A stretch of DNA of 64,000 bases from Lunularia cruciata (taxonomy: Eukaryota; Streptophyta; Marchantiopsida; Lunulariales; Lunulariaceae): contig OX419755.1 in the NCBI GenBank assembly GCA_948567375.1, positions 563,001 through 627,000 on the forward strand, given 5' to 3'. The position numbers and the translations under genes are program-made. The notes beneath the pieces were generated by a model. It was not told where the DNA came from and did not search any database. It saw only the letters and a program-made list of their open reading frames with translations. Positions 1 to 10,169 of the stretch are shown piece by piece (position 1 is the stretch's first letter; each line of letters begins with the position of its first letter).

Positions 1-1595
1 TACAATTTACATTAGTATCCCCCTTTGGCTGAATTGCTGCACGCTCAACGGGGGGTCTGTACATACTTTACAGGCATCTTCGGGTTTGGTGGGTGAGGAC
101 ATTGGTTGCCCGTATGCCCCAATCCTTTACAATTTCCGCATAGGAGAACATACTCGATTTGCCTTCTTGGCTCCGGACAGTTTGGAGACCAATGTCCCAT
201 CGAGCCACAATTATAACAGGCTCCGGGTGCAACATTGTGAGGGCGATTCTGGTTGCTCATTGGTGGTCTTCATGGAGGAGCATTGGGGTTATACTCCCTT
301 GGTCCAAACCTCGGACCTTGGTATGATGTGCTCACTTGAGGCTATACTTCTTGTGTTTGGTACACAACCTCTTTGTCCTCGTCTTGGTTCCATCCCGGAA
401 CCCAATCAATTTGCTATACCGGGAATGCATTACGAGTATTGCATTTTGTGTTTGCGTCGCCTGATTTGCCACATGCGGTGCACCATACATTTTCTGGGGC
501 CTTCTTTCTATCCTTAGCCCCACCATCTGGATCTTGAAATCCAAAAACTCCTTGATGAGGGCATCCAGCTTGGTATCCGCCTTATTTACACTCTTTGCTA
601 GAGGAGTCACTGGTTTCTTACCCCCATGTCTTCTGACTCGTCTTGGCTTTGATTCTTCTTCGGATTCCGAAGAAGAGCTCAAAGATGTGAAGGACTTGTC
701 CAAAGAAGGGGAGGTGTTGCGCAAAGCTCTCCTTCTAGGCTTCTTGTCTTTCTTCTCCCAATTTCTCCTGTTGCCGGCAGAGTGAGAGTGGGCCGCCTCG
801 TAACGAGCAACATGTTTGAGTACTTTGTCAAGGGAAGCTACATTCCTGTCCCTTGCAAAGATTCGTATCTCTGGTGACAGTCCCCCGAGGAACCAGGTAA
901 TGGCTTGGGCATCGGAGTAACCCACCACCCCCGATTGCTTAGGAACTCGGTTCAAAAGTGGCATGAACCGCTCAGAGTAGTCTCTCAATTTCTCCTTCTT
1001 GCCTTGGTCTAAATTGTTGAGTGCCGCAAAGACACTCGTGTCATAATCAACCTCCTAGAATCATTCCAGGAAGTTGTTTCTCAAGTCTGCCCAGTCCGCT
1101 GGTACAAACCCCTTTTGGGTCACATGGGTGTACCAGCTCCGAGCTTTCTTTCAGAGCAAACTTGGGAAAATTCTCAGTCGATCCGCCGAGTCATGCTCCT
1201 TGTTAGCAAAGGAGATGACTTGGAATTCTTTGATGAATTCATTGGGGTCTTTGTCTTGTTTTGTCCCTTTGTACTTCTGATAGGCGTGTCGGGTGATAGG
1301 CAACAAAGTCATCGTTTGATGCACTGGGATCGGCTGAGGTAGTGTTGAACTTGACGGAACTGAAGGATTGGCTGGTATCGATGCCGTGGTGTCAGCCCAG
1401 GGGTTCCAATTCATCAAATTCAAGGTAGGGTCTTCTTCGACAATTTCTGCTATGAGGGTGTCGACTTCAACCTGAGTGGAAGCTTTAGGATCAACACCTT
1501 CTATTTGTTCTTCAAAATTCCTTTAGGATAACCGAGGAAGATGCACAATAGCCTTGCCAACCGCCTTCACGTTTCTTATAATCAAGTTCTTGCAG
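1..1595 (-). pseudogene. gag: Family-1 gag fragment (inverted)
   Basis: Reads from about 1595 (near the N-terminal part) down to 1. It matches the plus-strand gag at 5755-7510 segment by segment: an N-terminal acidic part, the capsid-like stretch with WFLGGLSPEI and DYSERFMPLLNRVPKQSG, a Ser/Glu-rich linker, and the nucleocapsid. Two CCHC zinc knuckles (CYNCGSMGHWSPNC and CGNCKGLGHTGNQC) lie in 45-260. A third, upstream knuckle near 470-510 has lost its His (G-H to G-D). Several frameshifts and stops interrupt it. Gag would form the particle and bind element RNA. At about 1595 the sequence switches abruptly to plus-strand integrase, so this is a rearranged piece without its own LTR. Confidence 0.85.
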
Positions 1596-2561
1596 GGCTA
1601 CTTCTCAATGGCCTTTGAGACCAATTTTGCCTTTGGCCCCACTTGAGAAATGGGGGATTTTGATTTTGTGGGTCCCATTCAACCAGTGACCCGAGTCACA
1701 AGAAAGCAATACATTTTGGTTTGCATTGACTATGCTACCAAGATGGTTGAAGCTGAAGCAACTCGCAGAGATGATGCTGAAACTGTGGTGGAATTTTTCT
1801 TTTGAAACATCATCTCCCGATATGGGTGTCCTTTGGAATTGGTCAGTGACCAAGGAACACATTTTTTGAACTCTATAATGGAGGCGTTAACCAAGTACTT
1901 TTAGATTAAACATCGGAAGATGACTCCTTATAACCCAAAAGCAAATGGCTTAATGGAAAAAGCGAATGGGTTACTTTGCAAAATTTTGAATAAGGTGACT
2001 GTCAATTATGCCTATGACTGGGATACAAAATTACCAGTCGTGTTGTGGGCATATCGAATGATAGAAAAGATTACAACCAAACAAACTCCATACTTCTTGA
2101 CATATGGCTTGCATCCCATACTGCCAGTTGAATTTGAAGTGCCACCATATCAGATTCTTTGCAAAGAATGACTGTCAAAAGAAGAAAGTCAGGATCTTTG
2201 GATTCATCAACTGATGTGGTTAGAAGAGAAAAGAGACGATGCAATGCAAACCACAAAAGAAGTACAAACACAGAGGAAAGTCAGGCATGATAAGAGAATC
2301 AAGCCTATAGGTGTACATGAAGGGGATTTGGTTTTGTTATATGACAATTGCCGAATATTTTTTCTAGGCAAGTTGCATTTGAGATGGATGGGTCCTTATC
2401 GAGTTCATCATCTTTACAAAAATGGGTCCATGCACCTTGTAGACTTGGAAGGTAATCCTTTTGCCACTCGAGTAAACAAGTGGAGAGTTCGGAGATATTG
2501 GACCATAGACTCGGAAGTTTCTAAGACACCCGAGGTCTAGGTTTGCATGGACGCTCACATT
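1596..2561 (+). pseudogene. Family-1 integrase, core and C-terminal part
   Basis: Integrase core and C-terminal domain of the Tat/Athila-like family; the enzyme joins element cDNA to chromosomal DNA. The HHCC N-terminal domain is missing. The core shows FVGPIQPVTRVTRK and DYATKMVEAEA (first Asp region), LVSDQGTHFLNS (second Asp) and PYNPKANGLMEKANG (catalytic Glu). The C-terminal part carries GDLVLLYDN and HLRWMGPYRVHHLY. Stop codons replace residues after FFF, KYF and LCKE. The frame ends at about 2540, just before the polypurine tract, so no env-like gene or chromodomain follows. Confidence 0.88.
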
Positions 2562-2575
2562 TGAGGGAGGGGGTA
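2562..2575 (+). other. Polypurine tract of family 1
   Basis: TGAGGGAGGGGGTA directly before the LTR start TGTGG. The same tract, inverted, abuts the LTRs at 13869-13882 and 62687-62700. It primes plus-strand DNA synthesis. Confidence 0.85.
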
Positions 2576-2687
2576 TGTGGTGCCCAAATTTTTTGTTTTT
2601 TTAAAATTAAAGAAGAAGAAGTGTATAGAGAAGTCAGATTGTGCCTATATGGCCAAAGAAGGCAAAGAAAAGAGTCTTCAAGATGAA

Positions 2688-2711
2688 ACCCAAAGTAAAG
2701 TGACTTTGGGT
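2688..2711 (+). other. Conserved stem-loop near the LTR 5' end
   Basis: Arms ACCCAAAG and CTTTGGGT around an 8-nt loop TAAAGTGA. In the LTR fragment at 58838-58861 both arms change together (ACCCGAAG and CTTCGGGT), which keeps the stem paired. Confidence 0.55.
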
Positions 2712-2989
2712 CATAAGGCAAAGTACTCGGAAATGCCCTATCATCATACAACCTGAAGTAAGGAGTCTTCATATCAAGGGGAGCTCAACCCGAGGTGACG
2801 TCAGTCTAACAACCTTTCGTCGGACCGATAAATTCAAGAAGGGACCATTCAAAAACTGGCATCCCATACGCATGAAGTTTGATTGACAGTGACATGTGCA
2901 TGCAGGAGGTGTGATTTCTCGGTAGAAACTCAAAGTGAAGAAAGACGAAGAAAGCGCAACTCGATAAAAATCAAACTTGCAACAAAGTA

Positions 2990-4720
2990 ATGTCCAGCAA
3001 TTTTCCTTCACCGTTGAGAAGTCGTCTTGCAAGTGATCATGGGAAGGGAAATAGAGTTGGAAACGCGTTAGAGTGTAAGGGTGAAGCCAAAGACACAAAG
3101 AAACCCCAGAAGACCAGGAGAGGAAACCCGAGGCAAGGTATGGTGGTGATCGAGTCGGAAGATGAAGACTCGGAAGGTGACGCTGAGCTCAAGACCAAAG
3201 ACTTGGAACACAAGGAGGAGCCCGAGCTAACGCTTTAGAGTGGAGATACAAGTAGCAACAGCGATGAGGGTGGAGAAATGACATCGGCATCGGCTGCTGC
3301 AGAAGAAGAAGAAGAAGTGCAGGCAGAGACCGAAGCCGAGGACAAAATGCAATTGGAAGATGAAGTGCCCAAGCCTGAAGAGAAGAAGATTGCAGTTCAG
3401 AGAGGAGTCTGCTCAAGGTGTAAGGCGAAGTACGATGCAAGTCCGAGTAATGTGAGAGAAGAAGCGAATGAAAGCTTGGGAAGCGAGGCGTCCATTCCAA
3501 TACAAAGACTGCAAAGAATAAGGCAAGTATCGGATGAACATGAAGTACAAAAGGAAGTGGCCACGCAAGAAGAAGTAAACCCAAGCGATGGAGTCAAGTA
3601 CCTGCGGGAGGTGGTGTGTCCTTTGCTGGTAAAGTTAGAGTACAAGAAGAAGGAGATGCAGTCGACTTGTCCAGAGGTAAAGACTGTCTTGTAGGTGTTA
3701 TCAAGATTAGAAGAAGAGAACTCGGAGTTGAAGAAGAGTATAACCCAAGGTGAGGAGGAAAGGGAAGTACTGCAAGCGGAGGCAGTGGTGAGAAGTTAGG
3801 TAATTGAAGACCCAAAGAGAGAAGTGAGATATCAAGACAATCTTGTTAAGAAGAGTGATATAGCAACGGAAAGACAAGTAGCTGCATACGAGATCTTGAA
3901 GCAGCAGTTTGCTGATTCAAGAGTAGAAGTTATCCATGCTATGGCGAGAGTAGCAGCGAAGGATCAAGAGCTCAATCGGGTGAGGGAGAGTGTCGAGGAG
4001 AAGAAGCAACTCTAGCAAAGAGAGTTGGCAGCAAGATATAGGGAAGAAGAGAGATTGCGAGAGTTACTTTGTAATCAGGAGGAGAAGGTTGTACAGAAGG
4101 AGAAGGAGAAGGAGACGGTGAAAGCCGAGTTTGAAGCGGAATTGGCAATGTACAGGGAGGATTGGCTTGTAGATCGAGAGTGAGAGAGGAAGATGAGATT
4201 GGAGCCGTTGAATGAGATAGTCCTCAGGATGAATGCAATGTTGAGTACAGAGGCCAACGTTCGGATTGAAGAGACGAAGCTGCACGAGTTGAAGCTATTG
4301 GTGCAGGAGACGAGGCGAAGACAGGCAAAAGACATTGATTTCAATGCCTTGTTGATCAGTCTTTGGACTTGTGTAGACAGGAAGATCTTAGAAGTAGAAG
4401 ATAATATTGCAATTAGATTAGACTTAGTGAAAATAAAGATAGAAAAACTTCGGAAATATGTTAGAGAAAAAACCAAAGTAGATAACATAGGAGTGCAGAT
4501 GTCTTCGGAGTTAGAAATGGGGACATTAGAGAAGAGTGGGTCAAGAGATGAAGAGTTAGATAGATTACCCACTAGTGCAATTTCAGATCAGGAAAGAGAA
4601 TTGTTGGATCTGGTAGAAGAAGTAGAAGATGTGAAACCCAAAGACAGAGTAGTAGAAAGTAAATTTACTTCATGCTCATGTTTAAAGCCGAGGAAGAAGT
4701 AGACATCGGATCAGAGTAGT
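2990..4720 (+). pseudogene. U3-resident LTR ORF, copy A (coiled-coil protein)
   Basis: Unknown protein encoded inside the LTR in the sense direction. It starts MSSNFPSPLRSRLA, as in the other copies, then jumps in frame to the acidic middle (GMVVIESEDEDSEG), losing about 240 residues of the N-terminal domain. The tail is a long charged coiled coil ending in LHELKLLVQETRRR, VDRKILEVEDN and IRLDLV. All segments from 2990 to about 4650 share one frame. Stops occur where other copies have Gln, Arg or Trp (TAG after LTL, TVL, VRS and KQL; TGA after DRE). A late frameshift alters the conserved C-terminus (VDIGS). Function unknown; no transmembrane segment or enzyme motif seen. Confidence 0.8.
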
Positions 4721-5518
4721 AATAGTTTTGAGATTTGAAGAGGCAGATATGAAGAGGTGCATTGTCATTTTGAATCTGCAGGTTAGAAGAGTTGTTGTAG
4801 AACGGTATAGTTGTTAGAATTATAGATTGTTTCACTACTTAAGAGTGGCATTCGCAGTAAAATGTTGTTCAGTGCTCATAATTTATGAGAATAGATAAAG
4901 CAAAGTGCTGTGAAGCAGTGCTCATCGCTTGAGCTTGATTCCAAGTATCAACTTTGTACTTGTGTTTGTGAGTGTTTGGAGAAATTTGAAGTGCAAGTCA
5001 AAGTGCTTGTTGGATGTTGGATTCCACAGCCTTGATCTTCATCCTGTGTGTTTGATCCTAAGTGAAGTGCAATGGAAGCAATGCCTTGATAGATCTGAGA
5101 GGAATTGTAGTGTTGGTAGTATTCTGCATTTGTGAGTGCAGTGTGAAGTTGATGTGAAGCAATTTTGATCAAGGAAGTTGTGCCTTCACTAGAGGGGTGG
5201 AACACAATTCTAAGGTGAAGTCGTTTTATAGTGAAGTGCCATTTTTGGGAGAGCCTGAATCATCACAATCAAGATTGTTTGGAAAGATTTGATGGAGTTG
5301 TGATTAAGAAGTGTTAATTCGTGATGAGACTGCGAATCAGTGCTTGTTACTCTCTTTTTGGTGTGGTTTCTACCTGAGAGATTAAAGACACAACCAAGAA
5401 GAACTAAATTGTTACTTTGCTTTGTATTTGGACATTTCTGACTCGTATCTCTATGGGAACGAACTTTACTTACCTGATTACCGCAAAAGTGATATTTTCT
5501 GGGTTGTCACATGATTTT

Positions 5519-5538
5519 TGGCGCCACTGCCGGGGATA
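5519..5538 (+). other. Primer-binding site, tRNA-Asp type
   Basis: TGGCGCCACTGCCGGGGATA begins 7 nt after the LTR end. It is complementary, with few mismatches, to the 3' end of plant tRNA-Asp (which ends CCGGCAACGGCGCCA), the usual primer of Tat/Athila elements. Confidence 0.8.
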
Positions 5539-5599
5539 CAAATCTTGGAAGTGGAAGAATACAAAGCCAAATTTGAAACTGGGTATCAACGCAATATGA

Positions 5600-7840
5600 A
5601 TGTCTGCATCAAGAGAACAACGAGAAGAGAGAGCTCAAAGACAAGCACTGCAGCATGAAGAAGACAAATTTCTAAACGTCCCATCTACTATTGACAAAAC
5701 CAAACGAGAGGCGTTGGACTTTCAACTCCTTCACGAAGTGCAAGAAGCCCTGCAAGAACTTGATCACAAGAAACATGAAGGCAGTTGGCATGGCTACTTT
5801 GCATCTCCTTCTTTGTCCAAGAGGAAGAAAGACTCAAGTGGCCAAACATATGCATTGCGGCCCAGTACACCGACTTCCCCTAGAGCTGTAAAGGAAGTTG
5901 CGTCTTTGAAGAACTTTGTTCAAGAAAAGACAGCAAGAACACTTACGGAAGAAGAGTGTCAACATCTTCTTCAAACGATTCCTTGGTTATCCCAAAGGAA
6001 TTTTGAGGAACACATACAAGGTGTTGATCCTGAAGCTTCCACTCGGGTTGAAGTCAATGCCTTCATAGTGGAAATTGTCGAAGAAGACCCTACCTTGAAT
6101 TTGACAAATTGGAACCTTTGGGCTAACACCACGGCGTTGATACCAGCCAATCCTTCAGTTCCGTCAAGTTTAACACAACCTCAGCCAATCCCAATGCATC
6201 AAACGATGACTGTGTTGCCTATCACCCGACATGCCTATCAGAAGTACAAGGGGACAGAACAAGACGAAGACCCCTATGAATTCATTGAAGAACTCGAAGT
6301 CATCTCCTTTGCTAACAAGGAGCATGACTCGGTGGATCGACTGAGAAATTTCCCAAGTTTGCTCTGAAAGAAAGCTCGGAGCTGGTACACCCATGTGACC
6401 CAAAAGAGGTTTGTACCAGCGGACTGGGCAGACTTGAGAAAGAACTTCTTGGAACCATTCTAGGAGGTTGATTACGACACGCGTGTCTTTGCGGCACTCA
6501 ACGATTTAGACCAAGGCAAGAAGGAGAAGTTGAGAGACTACTCTGAGCGGTTCATGGCACTTTTGAACTAAGTTCCCAAGCAATCAGGGGTGGTGGGTTA
6601 CTCCGATGCCCAGGCCATTACTTGGTTCCTCGGGGGACTGTCACCAGAGATACAAATCTTTGCAAGGGAGAGGAATGTAACTTCCCTTGACAAAGTACTC
6701 AAACATGTTGCTTGTTACGAGGCGGCCCACTGTCACTTTGGCGGCAACTGGAGAAATTGGGAGAAGAAAGGCAAGAAGCCCAGAAGGAGAGCTTTGTGCA
6801 GCACCTCCCCTTCTTCGGACGAGTCCTCCACGTCTTTGAGCTCTTCTTCGGAATCCAAAGAAGAATCAAAGCCAAGACGAGTCAGAAGACGTGGGGGTAA
6901 GAAACCAATGACTCCTCCAGCAAAGAGTGTAAATAAGGCGGATACCAAGCTGGATGCCCTCATCAAGGAGTTTTTGGATTTCAAGATCTAGATGATTGGG
7001 GCCAAAGACAGAAGGAAGGCCCCAACATTTGGGAGATCGAATGTATGGTGCACCGCATGTGGCAAATCAGGCCACGCAAACACAGAATGCAATACTCGTA
7101 ATGCATTCCTGGTGTAGCAAATTGATTGGGTTCTGAGATGGAACCAAGACAAGGACGAAGAGGCTGTGTACCAAACACAAGAAGTATAGCCTTAAGCAAG
7201 CACATTGTACCAAGGTCCGAGGTTTGGACCAAGGGAGTATAACCCCAATGCTCCTCCACAAAGACCACCGATGAGCAACCAGAATCTGCCTCACAATGTT
7301 GCACCTAGAGCCTGTTATAATTGTGGCTCGATGGGACATTGGTCTCCAAACTGTCCGGAGCCAAGAAGGCAAATTGGGTATGTTCCCCTATGCAGAAATT
7401 GTAAAAGATCGGGGCATACGGGCAACCAATGTTTGCACCCACCAAACCCGAAGACGCCTGTAAAGTATGTATAGACCCCCGCTGAGCGTGCAGCAATTCA
7501 GCCAAAGGGGATACTAATGTAAATTGTATCACACTTGAGAAAGAGAGACCTCAAGAAGGGATTCCGGCCTCGGAAGGAGAATAGCCGGACCTTGAAATTT
7601 TGAAAGTTGAGACACGCTCCAGCAAGAAGAAGCGTGATCCCGAAGAGCTAAGTACGACCTCGTCGTCTTCCAAAAAGGCAAAGAGATTGCGCCCAAAGGC
7701 AATTCTTTCTGCCAAGGAGGAAAAGATCCTCGCCAAAGCCAAAGCTAAAGCCTTGTAGAAAGAACTAAAGGAGGCACTACTCAGGACTTGGGAGATGAGT
7801 TTGGAAGAGGAGACGAAGACAAAGTCTCCAGTGTTTCCAG
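5600..7840 (+). pseudogene. gag: Family-1 gag, full-length but with stops
   Basis: Starts at ATG 5600 (MSASREQREERAQR), 62 nt after the PBS, and stays in one frame to 7840 with about nine stop codons. Order: basic N-terminus; helical region; capsid-like region with HAYQKYKGTEQDEDPYEF, WFLGGLSPEIQIFARERN and VLKHVACYEAAH; Ser-rich linker; then three CCHC knuckles: CTACGKSGHANTEC (7049-7090), CYNCGSMGHWSPNC and CRNCKRSGHTGNQC (within 7300-7440). A basic region (KAILSAKEEKILAKAKAKAL) follows. At about 7841 the sequence switches to family-2 RT in another frame, so protease and RT of family 1 are absent. The product would be the particle and nucleocapsid protein. Confidence 0.88.
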
Positions 7841-9691
7841 TATGCATGGCAACTATACAGATAGGCGGATGTGTGGAGATTACCGTCCTATCAACCAATA
7901 GACCAGGGCTGATTGGTATGCCATGCCTACACCAGAGGAGATTTTTGATGCAATTGGGCATGCAAAGATCTTATGTACTTTGGATCTTCGAGCAGGATAT
8001 CATCAGTTGCCAATCAAGGAGGAAGATAAGTCCAGGAAATTATTTTGGGCTATTGATCCTCACGATAAGGATGTGTTATATCAATGGAGGTTCTTACCAT
8101 TTGGGTTAAAGAATGCTCATGCTGAGTTCTTGAGTGTCACGGATAGGATCCTAGCTGGATTGGATTTTGCTCGGTGCTATATTGATGACATTTTGGTTTA
8201 TAGCACTACTATGGAGGAGCATGAGAGACAATTGTTGGAGGTGTTTGAGAGGTTTAGATCTCATGGACTCAAATTACATCCTGGGAAGTGTAGGTTCTTC
8301 CACAAGCAGGTTGAGTGTTTGGGTCACACTATCTATCTCAAAGGACTTGGTGTTCAGCAGACCAAGGTGGAGGCTATTGCACGTATTCCTCGGCCTATGG
8401 ATGTGAGCAGAGTGCAAGCATTCCTTGGGTTGGCAAACTTCTATCGCCACTATGTTAGAGGATTTAGTGCCATTGCCAAGGCCTTGATGAAGCTGACCAA
8501 GCTTACACAAGAGTGGTGTTGGGGAGATGAGCAGGAGAGAGCTTTTGTAGAGCTCAAGGAGAGGTTGACATCTGCTCCTATTTTGAGGAGACCAATCAGG
8601 GGACAACCATTTCAGGTTCATACTGATTGGAGTATGTTGGGGCTTGGAGCAGTGCTCACCCAACATGATGATGAGGAGAAGGAGTTTGTGGTGGCCTATG
8701 CTAGTTGCTCCAACAATTCAGTGGAGGCAAAGTATAGTTCATATAAGGGAGTGTGCTTGGCAGTAGTTTGGGCAATAGCACATTTTTGATGTTACCTATT
8801 TGGTAATCCCTTCACTCTCATCACTGATCATCAGCCGCTGAAGTGGTTGATGGAGTCTGACAAGCTTTCAAGGAAGCTTGCACGATGGGCTCTGATTTTA
8901 TAGGAGTATGATTTCACGGTTGTTCACAGAACTGGAGTGGTGAACCGCGATGTAGATGGGTTGAGTAGAAACCCATGTCCCATCCAGCAGGATCAAACCA
9001 GAGCACGTTAGCATGGTGAGACAGATGAGGAGATGGTGCCAGGTTGGCATGCATCGGCCTTTCTGTGTATATTTGCAGAGGCTTTGGTGGTATCTCTCTC
9101 AGCGCATACAAGATGAGTTATTGAGGTCACAGATCCAGAGAGTGAAGATATTGGTACAATTCAGCAAGACATTCATGATGATGTCTTAGTGATGGACTAT
9201 CTTCGCATTGGTGTTGTGGGTAGCACAATTGGGGCCAAGGAGAGAGATCGTGTTCTTCAGCAAGCCAGACGGTTTAGATTGGAGGGTAGACACTTTTTGC
9301 ATGTATGGGAGGATGGTAGAGTGCGAGTAGTACCACTTCCATCACAAAGACCACAATTGGTCCGTCATGCTCATGAGGAGCTAGGACATTTTGGAGTAAG
9401 GCGTACATATAGCTTACTCTAGAGTCATTATTGGTGGTGCGGTATGCAGATCAAGGTACAATAGTTTGTTGCCAGATGTGTGGTTTGTGACCAAGTTAGA
9501 GCATCATTCAATGCTCCTACGGCACAGTTACACCCATTACCTATCAAGGGATTGGGTTACCATTGGAGTTTGGACTTTGCCTGACCTTTACCACTGAATG
9601 TGAGACATCATTGGTATGTTTTGGTGATGGTGGAGCACTTCTCCAAGTGGATTGAGTTGGTGGCACTTCTTGATAAGTCTAGTAAGGGACA
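7841..9691 (+). pseudogene. pol: Family-2 pol fragment: RT, RNase H, integrase N-part
   Basis: One reading frame from about 7869 to 9690 with several stops. RT: DYRPINQ, LDLRAGYHQLPIKEED, LPFGLKNA and the YIDDILVYS active site. RNase H: HTDWSMLGLGAVL, ITDHQPLKWLMESDK and NRDVDGLSRNPCP. Integrase N-terminal zinc domain: HAHEELGHFGV with CVVCDQ, then WSLDFA. Compared with element D the methyltransferase, protease and gag are missing upstream, and the rest of the integrase is lost at 9691, where a copia-like LTR begins. It is the same family as 23676-24790 but a separate copy, because the two overlap by roughly 200 bp of homologous sequence. Confidence 0.88.
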
Positions 9692-10150
9692 CTCTCTCCC
9701 CTGCTTTGTCTTGTTGAGAGCTTTCCAATGGTACCTTACTCACGTGATTATGAGATTCCTATAGGAAGATTCCCTCTGGTCAAAGCTTGTTTGACCAACC
9801 AGATAGGACCTAGACCGGACATGTCACCCATCCAAGTAAGTAATCCAAGGGTAGAGCTTGCTGACAGGTCACCTATCTATGTCCTTAATCCTATGGTGAA
9901 GCTTCCTTGGAGGAGATCCTCTTTGTCTATATAATAAAGAGAAGGTGCTCCTTTGGGCATCGAATGTTTGAGTGTGCAATTTGTGTTTTCTCTCTTCTCT
10001 TGTCCTCAAAGTATTACAATGGTATCAGAGCGAGTGTTTTAGTCCAAGAGAGTGGATCACCCCTCTTGGAATAGCACAAACTACTGAAATTGAGTAATTT
10101 GAGGTGGAGAACATAGAGTAATTGCTAGACTTAGGAAGGACTTTAGAGAG
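9692..10150 (+). mobile_element. 5' end of a copia-like element: LTR remnant, PBS, leader
   Basis: A truncated LTR ends GTATTACA at 10018. One base later TGGTATCAGAGC (10020-10031) is the classic tRNA-iMet primer-binding site. A TATA-like TCTATATAATAAAG lies at 9928-9942. The leader runs to an ATAGCACAAACT stretch that looks like a mutated gag start (ATG to ATA), and the copy is cut off near 10150. The LTR start is also lost at 9692. Assignment to copia rests on PBS and leader style only; gypsy cannot be excluded. Confidence 0.65.
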
Positions 10151-10169
10151 ATGTGTGGTTTGTGACCAA
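10151..10169 (+). other. Left stub of the family-2 copy split by element B
   Basis: ATGTGTGGTTTGTGACCAA matches integrase sequence that also occurs at 9478-9497; the homologous sequence resumes at 23671 after element B. Confidence 0.75.
10165..10169 (+). repeat. Target-site duplication of element B, left
   Basis: ACCAA here and ACCGA at 23671-23675 flank element B. The single G-to-A difference lies at a CpG. Confidence 0.8.

Larger units (their letters stand above)
2576..5511 (+). repeat. Family-1 LTR (2.9 kb, internally deleted)
   Basis: Starts TGTGGTGCCC after the polypurine tract and ends GGGTTGTCACA just before the PBS. It is about 0.8 kb shorter than the 3.77 kb copies because an in-frame part of the U3 ORF is missing. 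A weak TATA-like sequence lies near 4836. It is flanked on the left by integrase and on the right by PBS and gag, so it is not a simple 5' or 3' LTR but an internal-LTR-internal recombinant. Confidence 0.9.

Noticed and set aside
10020-10031. tRNA-Met gene, because of TGGTATCAGAGC
   Set aside because: Only the primer-binding complement is present; no cloverleaf sequence around it.
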